Notes: generated by a model not told the origin, from the letters alone. A stretch of 64,000 bases of DNA from Apostichopus japonicus (GCF_037975245.1 NC_092568.1:5310001-5374000); one strand, 5' to 3'; shown: positions 1 to 15,548, counted from the stretch's first letter. Made by a program: numbers and translations.

Positions 1-1262
1 TGAAAATTGATCTGCTAATTGTGATTTTAAAGAAGCTCCTTGCGCAACGATATCATGAAGAATCGATTTTTCTACAAGTTTAATTGATTCGTCGTTTGGC
101 AAATTTTTTCAATAAATTATGCTTTTAGTTGCTACTGCCGAGTAGAGGGAGTAATTTCATCATTTTATCAAACATTATGCATTTATTAAGTGGCAAAGAG
201 TTGTGTTTAATTATTGATTATGATGATGAATGATCATGATGATATGTTATGTTCTTATCAAATATCAACGTCTAATAAATTAATCCCTAACACCATAACA
301 TTACAGAGATTAATCAATTAAAGGGGGGGGGGAGGATGTAAGTTGTTTTTACATCTACGTTAAGCTAAGCTTTTTGATTATTAATGAGATTTTAAGTGAT
401 TCAGAGAACAGGGCAGGATGAGGATCGATCTGAACAAAATATTTCAACACAATTATTGAATGTTATGTATGAATAGGGCGGCCTTACTTCTTCTACAATG
501 ACAGGTTCAACACACTGATAATGAGCTTCAAACGAGAAGTGCAACAGTATCCCCACCCTCCCCCCCCCCCCGCCCCACTCCTGCTTCTTGGAAATCGGGT
601 CGTCCCGGAGGGAAGTATGTCACCGGGACCCCCTTCTTAAAGTCTACATTTTGTTCTTGCATTTATTATTAGAATGAGCGAAATGAAATTTCTCTTATTT
701 CTCCTGGCCCCCTAATTGAATCCCGATGTTGTAGACCCTGAACCCACTCTCCACAAACCTGCTCCCCCCCCCCCGAAACCTGCTCCCCCCTCCCGTTCCC
801 CTTCCTTTTCTTCAATTTTCATATGGTAAGTTAGCGAAAGCATCAACTGCATATGTTACTATGGTTGATGTTGTGTTGATGTATGGTTTGAAAGAATCGT
901 TCATCCATTGTAGCATAGAACATGGGTATAGAGGGCGCATACACGACGGGCATGCTAACGTTACCTAAATCGCGCTGTGATATGTCAAATACCGCCATAC
1001 TTCAAGAACGATCGAATTCATTTCAAAAGTACATTAGTTTATACTTATATAATCTTCGGAGATATTTTTGAAGAAATTGGAACCGATGGATAAAAACACA
1101 TCCTCAGGGTAACGATACGTTAATGCGTTTAATCTTTAGAGATAAATTTGCCTTCTAGTCTATGGGATGTAATCCGAATACAAAAAAAAATCATGTCAAT
1201 ATGATGCTAGTAAAGATGATGATGTAATACAAGACATACCAAGAAGGATGTCAAAAGTACAT

Positions 1263-1268
<6 letters not shown>
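1..1268. other. Non-coding, no gene recognised
   Basis: AT-rich sequence with poly(G)/poly(C) tracts near 323, 563 and 767. No open frame resembles a known protein. A block beginning caaaagtacattagttta near 1026 recurs near 1251, just before the first TA microsatellite. Confidence 0.6.

Positions 1269-1330
<62 letters not shown>
1269..1330. repeat. (TA)n microsatellite
   Basis: About 31 uninterrupted TA dinucleotides. The alternating Tyr-Ile readings of this array are a repeat artefact and not protein. Confidence 0.95.
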
Positions 1331-1332
<2 letters not shown>

Positions 1333-3368
1333 CTAACTTGAATCAGCATATTGAGTTTGAAGGAGTTGTGCTTGTTTGCACATGTGGCATAATTAGGCCG
1401 GTGCGACCACCTGTGGCCCGGGCCCCACGGGGGGAGGGCGGTGACAAGGTGACGAAAAATATAACTCTCTATCTGTTGAACCCGAATGAGACGTCGAAAA
1501 CGAAGATATCTCCTCAAGAGAGAATGCCTAAGAGTGCCTTATCCGGGCGAATTGAGGTCCCATAGATAACAAAAATGCTCATATGCAAGATTGGGCTTGG
1601 ATGAGCTTCGGGGGCCCTTTTTTCATTAAAGTGCAGGTGCATTCGTCATATTTGCTACGCCACTGCTTTGTTTTAGTGTGCTCTAAGGTATATTGCAACT
1701 GTTGGTAGGTTTCTATTATTGTAGGAAGGAGAAACTTATGCTACAGTTCTAGTTAAAACATTTTAAAGACATCTCTCGTCTTGCTCAAACTTTAAGATAT
1801 GTTTCATTGAAGGTATAACTTACATTTTGATAGTATTTCTTCTTAATCTATGCAAGCATTTCTTTCTAACAAATCACTTCTCCAGGAAAACAATTAAAAA
1901 AACATGTATGATGTGGGATGTTTTCATGAAACAGATGGCTTCGTTTTAGGTTAGTCATGTTGTTGTTGTTATCAACTTGAAATATGGTAAGATTTGGAAC
2001 GTTCGTTTAGCTGTCAAATTTACTCCAAACTCAAGGTTTCATTAGTATGCAAATTAGTTCTGAAAATGTTCGTTTCGACGAAGAATAAAGAAGTGGGAGA
2101 AAAAAGATATTTCCTGTTCAATTTGTCTTGAAATAGAAAGTAAGCTAGAAATTAGTTTACAAACTTTGCTGTCAAATTGTTTGGATATGTAAGAAGGGTA
2201 ACATTCTTTGAAATGTTATAACGTGTCTTTAAGAGGATCAAAATTCATTACAACGTAAAATTTACATGTTTTTTTTTACCGTGTATACTGTACGGGATTC
2301 ACCGATTGCAGCGATCGTAAGAAATTATTCTAAACTGGGAGAGCAATAAACTTTTCTTAAACTCTTAATTACTTTTAGAGGCGATATGTTTAAACAGGAT
2401 TAGCCTTTTCTTTCTGAACGACAGATAACGTCTGCTGTGATGGGCCACGCAGAAGTGCTAATGGAACCAGGAGATTTCTCAAGGTTATATTTTCAGAATA
2501 GCCTATCCTTATCTTTCAATTACTAGGTGTATTATTTCTTATATCTTTGCATGGTAGGAAAATAGACCTACCGACACAAACCGACACAACTATATATTTT
2601 CCCCGATCCTCTCCCATCTAACTTTCTTAACCTTATGCAATTGGCAGCTCGCCAGTATTCTATGTACTTATATCGTGAAACAGTGAGAAAGTGTGGAAAG
2701 GAGCAATAATGGAGCCATAGTTGATCTCATTGCATGAATACTATTGTAAAGGTATAACAACTTAAAGGACATTGCCCGCTTTAAACTATACATACAGCTC
2801 GGCTCCCATCCGGATCGGATGCCGCAACACGATATCATTACGTAATATATTGCAGTCCTTGTCATGTCCTTTAAAACACGAAAAGCAGAAAATGGCGTTT
2901 TAAACTATAACATTTGATTCGTCGCTTCGTTCTTGTAGATCTTAGAGAGTGGGATGAAATGAAGACATTCTCATATCATTCTCACTGCTATGAGACCTTT
3001 TAAAAATGTTCTTGCTGTCGGTGTTTTGTTGAAGATGAGACCAGTACTCTCAGGAAAAAATGGGGTAAAGATGAGATTCGCGTGACACTCTACGATTTAC
3101 AAGATTCTTATCACTAACAAATCTGCCTTTGGCTGGAAATATTATGCTACTGAAATAGAGAAAGTGCAGATTCGGAGGGGCTTAATATATCCATTGAGTT
3201 ATCCTTATCACCATCTCTTACTTAGTTGAGTGTTGTTATTTCAGTTTTAGTTTGCTAAAGGGATCGCATTTATCAGGTGTATCCTACAATTAAAGCGGCT
3301 TCTTTCAATAAAGAGCATGCATGTATGTATGTATGTATACATATATGTACACACACATGAAGCATGAA

Positions 3369-3370
<2 letters not shown>
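1331..3370. other. Non-coding stretch, no gene recognised
   Basis: About 2 kb of AT-rich sequence without a recognisable exon. The part from 1380 to 1660 is GC-richer and ends in tacgccactg, which resembles a hAT-like element end, but no partner end or target duplication was found. Confidence 0.5.

Positions 3371-3432
<62 letters not shown>
3371..3432. repeat. (TA)n microsatellite
   Basis: Roughly 31 TA units, about 130 bp upstream of the tRNA-like SINE head at 3560. Confidence 0.95.
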
Positions 3433-3435
<3 letters not shown>

Positions 3436-3559
3436 ATCTCTAGAGTAAGGCAAAATATGTCACCAAAAACAGAACTAGTATTGTTCCATACAGGTGACAA
3501 ACGCCTACAGTGGAATTACGACCTTCCTTACCGTTTTCGAACCTCTGGACATACAATCG

Positions 3560-3812
<253 letters not shown>

Positions 3813-6092
3813 TGTAATTTCAAATGAACACTTATTGAAAAAGTTGTATAATGTTTATTAATTGCAGAGGAAACTGGTCCCAGATAATACAAAACATCTA
3901 ATGATACGAACATGATAACATGAATATGACACTGTTTATGGCATTGAACGTATGCGTAACCTTCCCTTGCCCTTTTATATTTACTTTTTTGTTTGCCCTT
4001 TTTATAAGCTGGAACGCACTGTTGACATTTTGACGTCCATTGCGAGGTTTGTTTTATCTAATTCAAATTGATATGCAGAAATACTCTAATCTATGGTAAT
4101 TGCGTGTCAAATTTCCCCCTTATTTAAAGTTTGTGTTTGGCCGTTTTTAACTCTCCAAACGACGTATTCCCCTCCCCCTCCGCCCCTCCCCCTCCCTATG
4201 CACACATTTGGCCAGAGCCAATTACGATCTAGCATCCCCAAGTGTAATACAGAATTTGAAATATTTTTAGCTTTTTAGCTTTCTTCAAGTTACAACCAGT
4301 CAGGTTGTGTGTTTTTGTCATTTTATTTTACATTTTCAACCGCATTTGTTTTGTTTTTCTGTCTTTTTTTTTTGTTGTCTTTTCGCAAACAAATTATAAA
4401 ATTAATTCATTACATTGTTCTTATCAATATTAAAAGTCAAAGTATTCCTTTAATGGAATATTTTTTACAAGGCCAATTCAAAATGGGATTGCGGGCGAAC
4501 TATTAGTCAAATCTCCCGATATATCCATTGAGGCCTTGCCGATGAGATTCCTATGTGGTGTTTAAAACATTCTTGTCGAATGTGCTGTTTGTCATCCTAT
4601 TTAGGTACGCTTTCCTTAGAGCTGTTTTTCATCTATTTCATCTTCATTGCTATAAATTTCCATTGTCGTCAGCTTAAATCCATCCTTTTACGATGAAGCA
4701 TTTTATGTTGTCTGCTCTGTCATGTTTGGTTCTTCTTCTTCTTTTTTTGCCAGAATTTTTGTTTCGTGTTTTGCCAGAAGCCTTGATATATACTCTCTCA
4801 TCTGTTCTCAGTTTTTCTTTCTTTTTCTTAATTCTTTTTCTATTTTTTCCATTCTTTCTCTTACTTTACTCACACTGCTTGAGCGCGATTAGATCAAGGG
4901 CGTACACAGAGCAAGCGTGAAACTGACTTCCCATATTCACAATGTTGAAAAGTATTCTCCCAGAGGAACTCTTGGCAAATCCATCCATTCAGACGTGTCC
5001 GTAAATTTTTCAAAATCCTCAAAGGGCTATATATGGAATACGAAATTACTTTATACTTGCAGTTGCAGACAGTTAGATATGTCATTCATCTTAGAACTTT
5101 CAAAACTCGACACAGACATCGTTAAATATCTTCGCAAGCGCTTCAAACGTTTTAAAGTGATTTTATTTATAGTTTAATCAGAGACACCGTGTTTAATTAT
5201 CAAATGATTTATATAACACAATTATGTATTTTGGCAGAGCAGCGAGACAAGTTAGATGCTAGTACTTAGTTAATTACAATTCCCACTAAAATTTTTGTAG
5301 AGTGTAAAATATTAATTTAATGTAAAGTCCTAATAAGTTGTAGTGTGGTGTTAGATTTCCCCTGTTCACACATTTATAATAATCTTGCATAATGAATACA
5401 CAGTGAATAAAACAAGGGGGGAAAATTTCTATTAAAATGCACAACCATTTTTAAGAATCTTATTGGTAGTTGACGGTTGAAGATTCGAGAAAGACACAGC
5501 TAGTGGTTTGGTTGCATTTGTATACAGGAACAACAATTTTTGATTGGTGTGTTAAGAACAATATATGTTACCCTGAGCTGGATCATGCAGCCACCACGTG
5601 TTATCAAAGTAGATATTCTCCTAACGGAACTGAAAACAAATACTAGAAAACATACACTATGTACTGGGTTAATCTTAACATATAGATCATAATGCATTTT
5701 ATAGCTACATGAAAATATTGTTAACTTTTTTGAAGGTAAAACACATTTTTTACAGGATATCAGTCGCTCCTCAAATAGAACGGTATGTGTATAGGATACA
5801 ATGTAAATCATATATAGTAGCATTAAAAAGTACATCTCATAGTGGTTAAGAAATAACTATCACCCTAACCAATACCTTACATGGCTACCGTAATAAAGTT
5901 TCTTTTGGGTTTAAATCGACATCACTGTTGCCATAGTAACTTCACTCTTAGCCAAACCGTGTGTCTGTAATGCAACATCGCGATTTCTTAGTACAAATAC
6001 TAACCATGATAGTATTGACAGAGTTGGAAATTATCTATTTGCTATTCATGGTGCTCAAATCTTTGTTGGCAAATTTAAATGGTCATCACAAG
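3813..6092. other. Non-coding stretch, no gene recognised
   Basis: AT-rich, with a T-rich part near 4700-4870. The longest open frames (about 60-111 codons) have low-complexity or hydrophobic translations that match no family I know. Confidence 0.5.
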
Positions 6093-6252
6093 AAAACAAA
6101 ACTGTTAGCAAACTGCTTATCCACTAAAGAGCCTGTGTAAGAGAATGCATGTAAAAGTAATAGGGCCTGAGGATTCAATCCTAGCAGGATCTTCTTTAGC
6201 CTCTGAAGAAGATCCTGCTAGGATCGAAACGTCAGGCCCTCTTACTTTTACA
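6093..6252. repeat. Palindromic repeat with hammerhead-like core
   Basis: Two arms, 6150-6200 and 6201-6252, form a near-perfect inverted repeat; their outer parts differ by one base over 20. The right arm carries CTGAAGA, then GATCC-loop-GGATC, then GAAACGTC. That is the order of the catalytic core of a hammerhead ribozyme, with one extra A before stem II. The left arm is a mutated inverted copy. The adjoining block 6093-6147 occurs again in reverse orientation at 16333-16389, so this is a dispersed repeat. Penelope-like retroelements are known to carry hammerhead motifs, and assignment to them is inference. Confidence 0.6.
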
Positions 6253-8418
6253 CAAACTTAAATGGTGACAAAGCTGAATTTTGATACATCGAACAGAGTA
6301 TGTCTACTTCACTTTCTTGCCCCTTCAGTCACATGGAGAGAAAGTATTGATCTTCAGCTTCTAGATCCCCCGAAAACGTTTCCAGACTAACTTTTTTGTT
6401 GCGCCCAATAGTTTGCGCACGGTACTTATATAGCTTTGTGTTCTTCCTGGTTGGCTCTTCCCATTCGCAAAGTCGTCTGCAGTGGAATGCAAACGGATAA
6501 AAAGACGCTTATTCCCAGGGAGGACACATCCCGCCCCTCAAAATTTGTACCCTATAGGTAGCCATAACAACATGTCAGGTAACTGTCCTAACGCCCCTTC
6601 TCAGTCACCTGCCGGTAATTGTTCATTCTTTCGTATCAGTTGTACTTATTTGAGTGGAGGGGGGAGGGGTGGGGGTCTGGATAGGGCCTCATCTTGGGTT
6701 GGTAGCCCATACTTTACTTTGCTGATGACAAGCATATCGTTCATATCAATGTCGACTTTAATCTATGATGCCTATATAACATTAACCTTATGAAATTATT
6801 TTGAATTTTACTGTCATAACTTTTTACATATGATCGATTTACTTATTTAAGAAAACATTGAATTTTTCATAGAAAGCGTAAAGAACGTGTTTGATCACGT
6901 TTTTTCCATTGTTTGTTAAACAATCAATAATCGAGATTTGGCCTAATTAAATCAGTAGAGTGCGATTAAGTTATTATTACACGTGACGTCAACGATGGTG
7001 ATGTCGCCTTTACACTCTTCGTCTTCGGATAAATATTGATCAACTTCAGGAGATATTACTCGAAGCTATAAATCGTCGGGACAATCTGTTGTGTTCAGTT
7101 TCAAGATATCAAAGCGATGTGTTTATAAGAGGGCACTCACAGTCATCGTGAAATATTTAAGATCAAATATAGTCGAGTAATGGGACGTTTAAGTTTAGCT
7201 CGAATGTAACAGTTCTTTTCAAAAAGGAATATTAAAATAATTCAAGTCGTACTGGTATACTATAGACCAATAGCGTGCAGATATTTCAAAGGTTTGGGAT
7301 TCTAAATTCTCCCCCCCCCCCCCCACCGATTGAAGTATAGCGGCCGAACTTCTTGGAAGGGGCAGAGGCGAATAGAGGATCATATATAGGAGAAGTATGC
7401 ATGGCCCTGTAGAGGGCACTCCTTCCCAAAAATCAAAATGAAAAAACGTTTAGATTTCAAATGGTGCATTCTGATGCATATTAATTAAAAAGATGCAAAT
7501 AAAAAAGGTGCCTTGCTATTTAGCAGTTTAAAAACAAAGCATAAAGTTTTGAAAATGGTTGTTTGTATAATTGGCAGCTAATACAGTACGAGTATAAATT
7601 CGCACTGACGAGTACAAGTATTTTATCGTTCCAGTTACTAGTACCACATCATGAGTACAATATAATTGCCTTCGTCATCAGTTAGAATGACTACTAAATC
7701 TTCCACCTCAGCCCCATCTCCCTCCCTCACTTCACTCTTTTCCCATTTCTCTCACTACGTACACAAGGAAAGGTTGGTTTAGACACCAGTACCACTATGG
7801 TTGGGGCTACCTCCCATAGGAGTAGATGTACCCCCCCCCCCTTCCTCATCAATAGAGTAGCAATCTAAGGAACTGTAATTAAAACGTAGATAAAATCTGA
7901 TGATAACGAAGGAAAGCAAGTTGACCTCATCCTGTGATTATTGTAAAAATAGATATCAATAATTGTGGCGTGTTGACTGATGTACTTCACTGAAAGGACG
8001 GTTTGTTAGCATTTATGTTGCATTTGTTTCATCCTTTGTTTTGGTTGATAAAGATATTTTGTTTTAGTCAGTCTGTGAGTTGAAAGTTTCTGAGAACTAA
8101 TTATTCATTGGTTTGTTTGTTTAAAGCATGCCATAGTTAATTTAAAATGCTGATATCACCCTGCTCAAAAACCAATTTCATTCTAGCGTAGTATACAATA
8201 ACAACTATAGCAATTACTTTTTCCTTTGTTGTGCACTACGTACAGCATTAGTGCAGTACTATGTAGTTTTTGTGCCAATTTATAATTAAAATTGTTTACA
8301 GAAAGATTTCACCAGTCATAACATTAAGCAGTCTTAGTTACAGGCAAATTGTGCCCAAATTGTCGAGTGTCTGGAGGAATTGTGTAAGTTATTTAGTAAA
8401 GGAAAACTACAGTACCAG

Positions 8419-8420
<2 letters not shown>
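6253..8420. other. Non-coding stretch, no gene recognised
   Basis: Poly(C) tracts near 7311 and 7830 and several short open frames without recognisable domains. No splice-bounded exon was seen. Confidence 0.5.
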
Positions 8421-8476
<56 letters not shown>

Positions 8477-8567
8477 ATATATATATATATATATGTGTGT
8501 ATATATATATATATATGTGTGTATATATATATATGTGTGTATATATATATATATATGTGTGTGTATA

Positions 8568-8604
<37 letters not shown>
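8421..8604. repeat. Compound (TA)n/(TG)n microsatellite
   Basis: TA runs broken at intervals by GTGTGTA blocks. Long open frames on both strands here are artefacts of the repeat. Confidence 0.95.
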
Positions 8605-10274
<1,670 letters not shown>

Positions 10275-10403
10275 ATGGATGAACCATCTTACAATCCCTA
10301 GAGTGTGGCTGATTACGTAGTTATGATGATTCTCCTTTTGAGTTTAATTGCCATGGGAATTCTCCACTGTGTGGCAAGACGCAAACCCACCCACCACTAC
10401 CAG
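10275..10403 (+). pseudogene. Locus C exon 1 remnant (in-frame TAG)
   Basis: Reads MDEPSYNP, stop, SVADYVVMMILLLSLIAMG and then a basic KPTH-type end, matching the N-terminal exon of genes A and B (NP-L-SVVDYIV in gene B). The stop TAG at 10299-10301 replaces a leucine codon. The donor that follows the basic end in genes A and B is lost here (CAG followed by atggtt). Confidence 0.85.
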
Positions 10404-12130
10404 ATGGTTAGAATATATTTTGGTATCGTTGCCTGTGGTCGGTATTCGATATTCGGTGTTCGGTGCTTTTGTATCATTACAACACTAGAGTGTTATATGG
10501 AAGAGCGTTGTTTACAATCAAATGTAGGCTAGGATAGCCGACCTTTGTGGTGTGAAGGGGTAAACCCACAGTTTGTTTTGTGATTAAGCAGGTTTTAAGT
10601 TTAATAAACGCTCTGTTAGGCTACATGATTTGTAATGAAAAGTATAACTGAACTGCACAATCATGCCCATCCTACATACCAGACATCAGCCCAGTTGTTA
10701 ACTTGACATCAGATGCACCTTTTTTTGCGACAAATCCAAACAAAGTGATGTTTTTTATGCATGATTTGGTTACATATCAGAGTTGGAGATCACTTTCAGT
10801 CTAAAGCTGTTAAATCATGTAACTAAGAAAAATGAAATGAAGTAACAGCCTAGTGGAAATATCACTGTTAGTTGTATGAAAGTACTATGGCGTAGTACAG
10901 TATATGTGCAGGACCATAGCCAAAGCTCGAATGGGGGTGTGGGCGGGGGGGGGGGGGTAACGGGCTGACCACTGATGAAATGGTTCTGAAATGTAGATAC
11001 CCGTTAAGACAGACGGGAAAATATAATGTGCAGGGGCCCAGGGAGCCAGATCGGGCCATGGGACAATCACCTCACTGAAACTCCTTTCGTAGTCTTTATT
11101 GTTTCACTAAGTAGGCCTACAGTGTGCAAACTACAAATCATTAATTCATCCCATATTTCGGCCTTCTGATTCACCTCGGTTCCAGAGCTGTAACCCCCCC
11201 CCCCTCCACGCCCGCCCGACGCCCACCAGTCCCTACTCCTCTCTAGTGCGTCTTTGTTAATTATTTCTCTGTTTCGTCGTTTTATAGATACATCAATCAG
11301 TCTATTTTCATTTCAGCGGTGATGGGTGCAGTGGTTTCCCTTTTTTGTCCATCTGTCCAACCAATGGCCAAAATGACAGATATTTTATTAATGTCATCTG
11401 TTTTATTGTATGGTTTGTTGTACTGAAGTGGGTGGCGATTATGTATACTGACTGTTATATATATTAAAGTTTATACATGTTGTGACTGCGTGCCAGATTG
11501 CCTATGTGTCAAACAACAAATCAATGTTAACCTTTGTGCTTTACAACCCAACAGCTGCCGAGCGTGGTGTCAAATTCGTTTCAAAGGCTATTCATGATTA
11601 ATTAAGGGGGAAAAACTATGACATTTGAGGAAATTCGGCAAGGGAATAAAAGATTTGACTTTACATGGAATTCGACAAAATCGAGGTTAGATAACAAGAT
11701 CTGTGTCGTACTAACTGATTCATATCCAGAATTAGATTAAGTTCCATCTCTTTTTTTTCTCCAGATTTATTTATTTTTTCCAGGATTATGATAATGGAGT
11801 CCCGACTCTGACTGGAGTACATTTCCTGTGGACTCCGTTAGACTCTGACTCAGGGTTTCTCGGATTCGAATTTCAGATTTCAAATGTAAGGGTATCAAAT
11901 ATCATCGGGGGAGGGGGGGGGATGAGGGTTAACCAGATTGTAGGGGTATAAAAGATCCATTTTCCAATACTTTGATATGTTCAATATCATATCAAGGTAA
12001 CACTCAGTTGCCCATACCCTTCCTTTACCACGTGACTAGGGGTTTCGATCCGTCACGTTTGATTGTTAACTATCATTTTATTCTTGTATTTTTTTCTTTA
12101 TTTTCCTTATATTCTTATTGTCATTAATAG
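10404..12130. other. Locus C intron 1 equivalent
   Basis: No exon recognised. Poly(G) and poly(C) tracts lie near 10946 and 11194. A hydrophobic reading near 11319-11420 was considered and set aside. Confidence 0.4.
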
Positions 12131-12333
12131 TTTTTTCATGGCTAATCGAAGTGTGTTCAATCTACCGATTCGGCCTTGCAGACACTTGCTTCTTTCATTT
12201 CACCAATAACCTTACTGAGTTATTCTGCCAATACTAGCCCACTATACGTTACCTATAACACACAGCCATAAATCGGCTCTGCTTTATGTCTGAAGTTCTC
12301 GTTCCAGTATTCTATGGGTTAAAGATTACGATA
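12131..12333 (+). pseudogene. Locus C exon 2 remnant (frameshifted)
   Basis: After an aatag acceptor the frame reads FFMANRSVFNLP, then shifts (two extra bases near 12168-12182) to LASFISPITLLSYSA, then shifts again to SEVLVPVFYGLKIT. These match in order the start, middle and end of exon 2 of gene A (FFLADRS, LASFISPITLLGYAA, SEILIPVFYGLEIT). The last codons and the donor are gone. Confidence 0.82.
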
Positions 12334-13357
12334 GGTTCTCATGTCTATGAGGGAGCAATGCACACATTCAGTAATCATTGTACAAAAACGTTATGACACT
12401 TAAATAAGTATTGAACAACCGCGTACAGTTTAGTGATTTACACAAACAGTCAAATTGGGATCATGTTCGACCAGAGGAATATTACAACACAATAGGTTGG
12501 AGGAAAGAATTATTAAACAATGCTTCCACCCTTCTACTCTCCCTCCCCCCTCCCTCCTCCCTCAAACACACATCTAATCATTTCCAACGCAATCATTCCA
12601 ATATAAACAACGGCTGAATTTGGAAGACTATACGAACGTCAGCTTTGTCCCGGGGAAAGGGTATACTTCCGCACCCCAAAGCAGTTGGTCGACTACCACT
12701 ATCCCGGTGGGACGTTATCATGGGACAGGTAAGTGAATCGTTAAATCCACGATATACTAAGAGATTGTATTAATTTAACAAATCACAATCTTATCTCGAG
12801 CAATTGAGAAATAAGCTGTTCGGAAAGCAAGAGCTTGGTATATGGCTAAACATGCTTAAGCCTAACCATAACCCTAACCCTAACCCTGTTACCGATATAT
12901 ATATATAGTGCCAACAAATTTTAGTTTGGCGATTACAAAATTTAAAAGTCCCTACAAGTCGATGATTTGTTAATTTCTATCCGCAAATTTAAGCTTGCTT
13001 TACTTGTGATGTACAGAGAATCTTTTTTTTTAGTATGTCTATAAAGAAGTGATTACTGCACCAGTGATGTATTTAAAACAAATTATATGGTCATGATTCA
13101 TAATGCATCCTGCGATATAATGAAATAAACGTGACTCTGCTCACAGATTATCCATCTGATTGATACATTCGGAGAAAATGTCTTCTTTTGTTCATGGAAA
13201 TTCACTTCCCATCATCAGAAACGCCCTAAAATTTATGCCTATTTTGGAAAATAAGCTGTAACGATTCATAAACTCACGAATATGCATTAAAATTAATAAT
13301 AAATATGCATATTTGATGGCAGATAAAAAATATATTATTTCCATCATTAGGCCATTA

Positions 13358-13359
<2 letters not shown>

Positions 13360-13390
<31 letters not shown>
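13360..13390. repeat. Short (TA)n microsatellite
   Basis: About 14 TA units in AT-rich sequence. Confidence 0.85.
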
Positions 13391-13393
<3 letters not shown>

Positions 13394-14668
13394 CCTTATA
13401 CAATGGAAGCTATTTTTGTCTGTTTTGCGTTTATCGTGATTCATACGACAAAAAACACCTTAAGCTATGAGATGGGGTACAAATGGGTAATTCGACCAAC
13501 TCTGAAGTATACCGGTCGTGACGAAGTGACCAACTATCGCCACATCCTGTAGGAAGACACTCAGAGACATGTCGAACCTTCCTTGAAAGACCTTGAATTT
13601 TCAGCACAAATACTGTTTTCTCCACATCACTTAGTAAGTCGAATTAATGTTAAATTAGAGTATAAATAAAGAACTGACATCCGAAGGCAACTGAGCAAAT
13701 ATACCTATTGTCAAAAGTCACTGCTAATTTAAAAGTTCGGCATTACATTTAAAGCAAGATCTTGAAATTTCATATTGAATTTTGGAGGCTTCTCGATTTA
13801 CAATGTTTATTTTATTGTTATCCTACAGTTATTAATCAGCCCATAGACTTTGTAATTTTCAATTTCCAACAGACCTAATGAGGAAGCGAGATAAAAACAA
13901 GGTTCTATGACTTTGAAAGAGACCAGCTTTGTTTTTGACCAAACCGTTCGTTTGGGTGACCAAAAAAGATGAAAATCAACATATCATCGCTTGCTATTAT
14001 GAAGAAAAGTTATTATAGGTCGTAATGCTGTAAAAGTGCAATTTGTTGCTGTAAAATTTAAACAGGGAATAATTTAAAGGAATTCGTCAGAGCATGCCCT
14101 TTTTATTATTTTCAGAAATAACGTATAATGTAGCATGTTGGCTTTTATAATCAATGATATTCCACTGCTCAAAACTGCAGTTTTCCTCGCAAGACCTAGG
14201 AAGTGTAATCTTAACATATAGCAACAAGAGTCTCAAGTACACAGCATTTTTGGTTCAACAGTCAATGAAAGCAAAATACTGCAGGTCGATTCATAAATGC
14301 AAAGAGGTGTAGGCTAATTTCCATCTGATATAAAAGTGTGATAGGCCAATATAATATTTGCTGATATCTGTTCTTGTAGACAAATTTAGCAAATTTATTA
14401 AGACCTCACTGAAGGGTCGAGATAAGCACGACGAGCAATCTATACTTTTTCTATTCAAACAACCAATTGCTTTAAACACCCACGGCTCATCCATCAAAGT
14501 GGCTGGACAATCTAGTTTAGCAGATTAAGATTTGCTTCTCCGGAAGCGAGGCTAAACAAAACCAGAAGCTACATAATAGAACTATACACGTTTTACTGTC
14601 AGGGGTGGTTAGTTTCTTTATTAACACTGTTGACCAATCACAGCGAAACATTTAAAGCTAAATATAAC

Positions 14669-14704
14669 CATGGAGGTAAAAAACAGTCTGTTTTTACCTC
14701 CATG
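14669..14704. repeat. Short near-perfect hairpin
   Basis: Arm catggaggtaaaaaacag is followed after two bases by ctgtttttacctccatg; the arms differ by one A. The stem is 17-18 bp. Its role is unknown; it could be the core of a miniature fold-back element. Confidence 0.7.
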
Positions 14705-15546
14705 ATATAACATACGACCAAGGCATGGATATGATAAAAAGTGATTGGTAAATGGGGGACGAAATGGAATTGCAATAGCAGAAAACGATATTACGGTCAG
14801 TTAACCCAAAATTAGGTTAGTTTGATGAGAAATGATCATACAGTTCTATATCATACAAATTGAAATCATGGCAACATACATGTATATGCAGACGGCCGTG
14901 CAATTAAGTTATGGTAACCCTTAATATGGGTGATCATATATACTCACTTCAATATTTAGGTTGTGTAAAAGACTAAACAAAAAATTGTTTGATTGAACAA
15001 ACTGAATTCTCATCACAATGGATAAATTGATATGATGTAGACTTCTGCCCATTCTGAATAGATATAGAAATAGATATAAATATAAATATAGATATAGATA
15101 AAGATATGTTTAAAGATAATATATATAGATATAGAGAGGTAGAGATAGATATATACCGACACAAGTGTTCCACTACGGGGATTTTGTAAATATCTTCTCC
15201 TTTAATAATTTATATATAATACCAAACTATTATACCTAAATTGTTTCAAGTATCTTAAATATTTTTTATTTAATATATTTATATAATTATAACTCTACTT
15301 AGTCGATATTTTTGTGCTTACATTTTGGTACCAACAGGACAATTCCTTTTTTTTCCTTTTTTCTTAATATTTACGCTTTCTGGTGATCAAAATGATATGG
15401 GCAGTAATTATTAATTATTTCATGTTACAGAGTTCTATTCAACGTATTTCTTTCGCAATCCGGATGTAGGATCCACAAACGATTTCGGGTTGGTTAGCAT
15501 CATGATTGATCTCTAGAGCAAGGCCGGTGTTCCTGACCGGTAACCG

Positions 15547-15548
<2 letters not shown>

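Noticed and set aside
1650-1661. tacgccactg as end of a hAT element
   Set aside because: No partner terminus or 8-bp duplication found nearby.
4693-4920. Leu/Phe-rich 75-codon frame resembling a signal or membrane protein
   Set aside because: Arises from a T-rich stretch; composition explains it.
11319-11420. Hydrophobic frame after a tttcag site as locus C exon 2
   Set aside because: The true exon 2 remnant, with several matching blocks, was found at 12131-12333.
12882-12897. ccctaa telomere-like repeats
   Set aside because: Only about three units; too short for an interstitial telomere array and likely chance or a minor relic.
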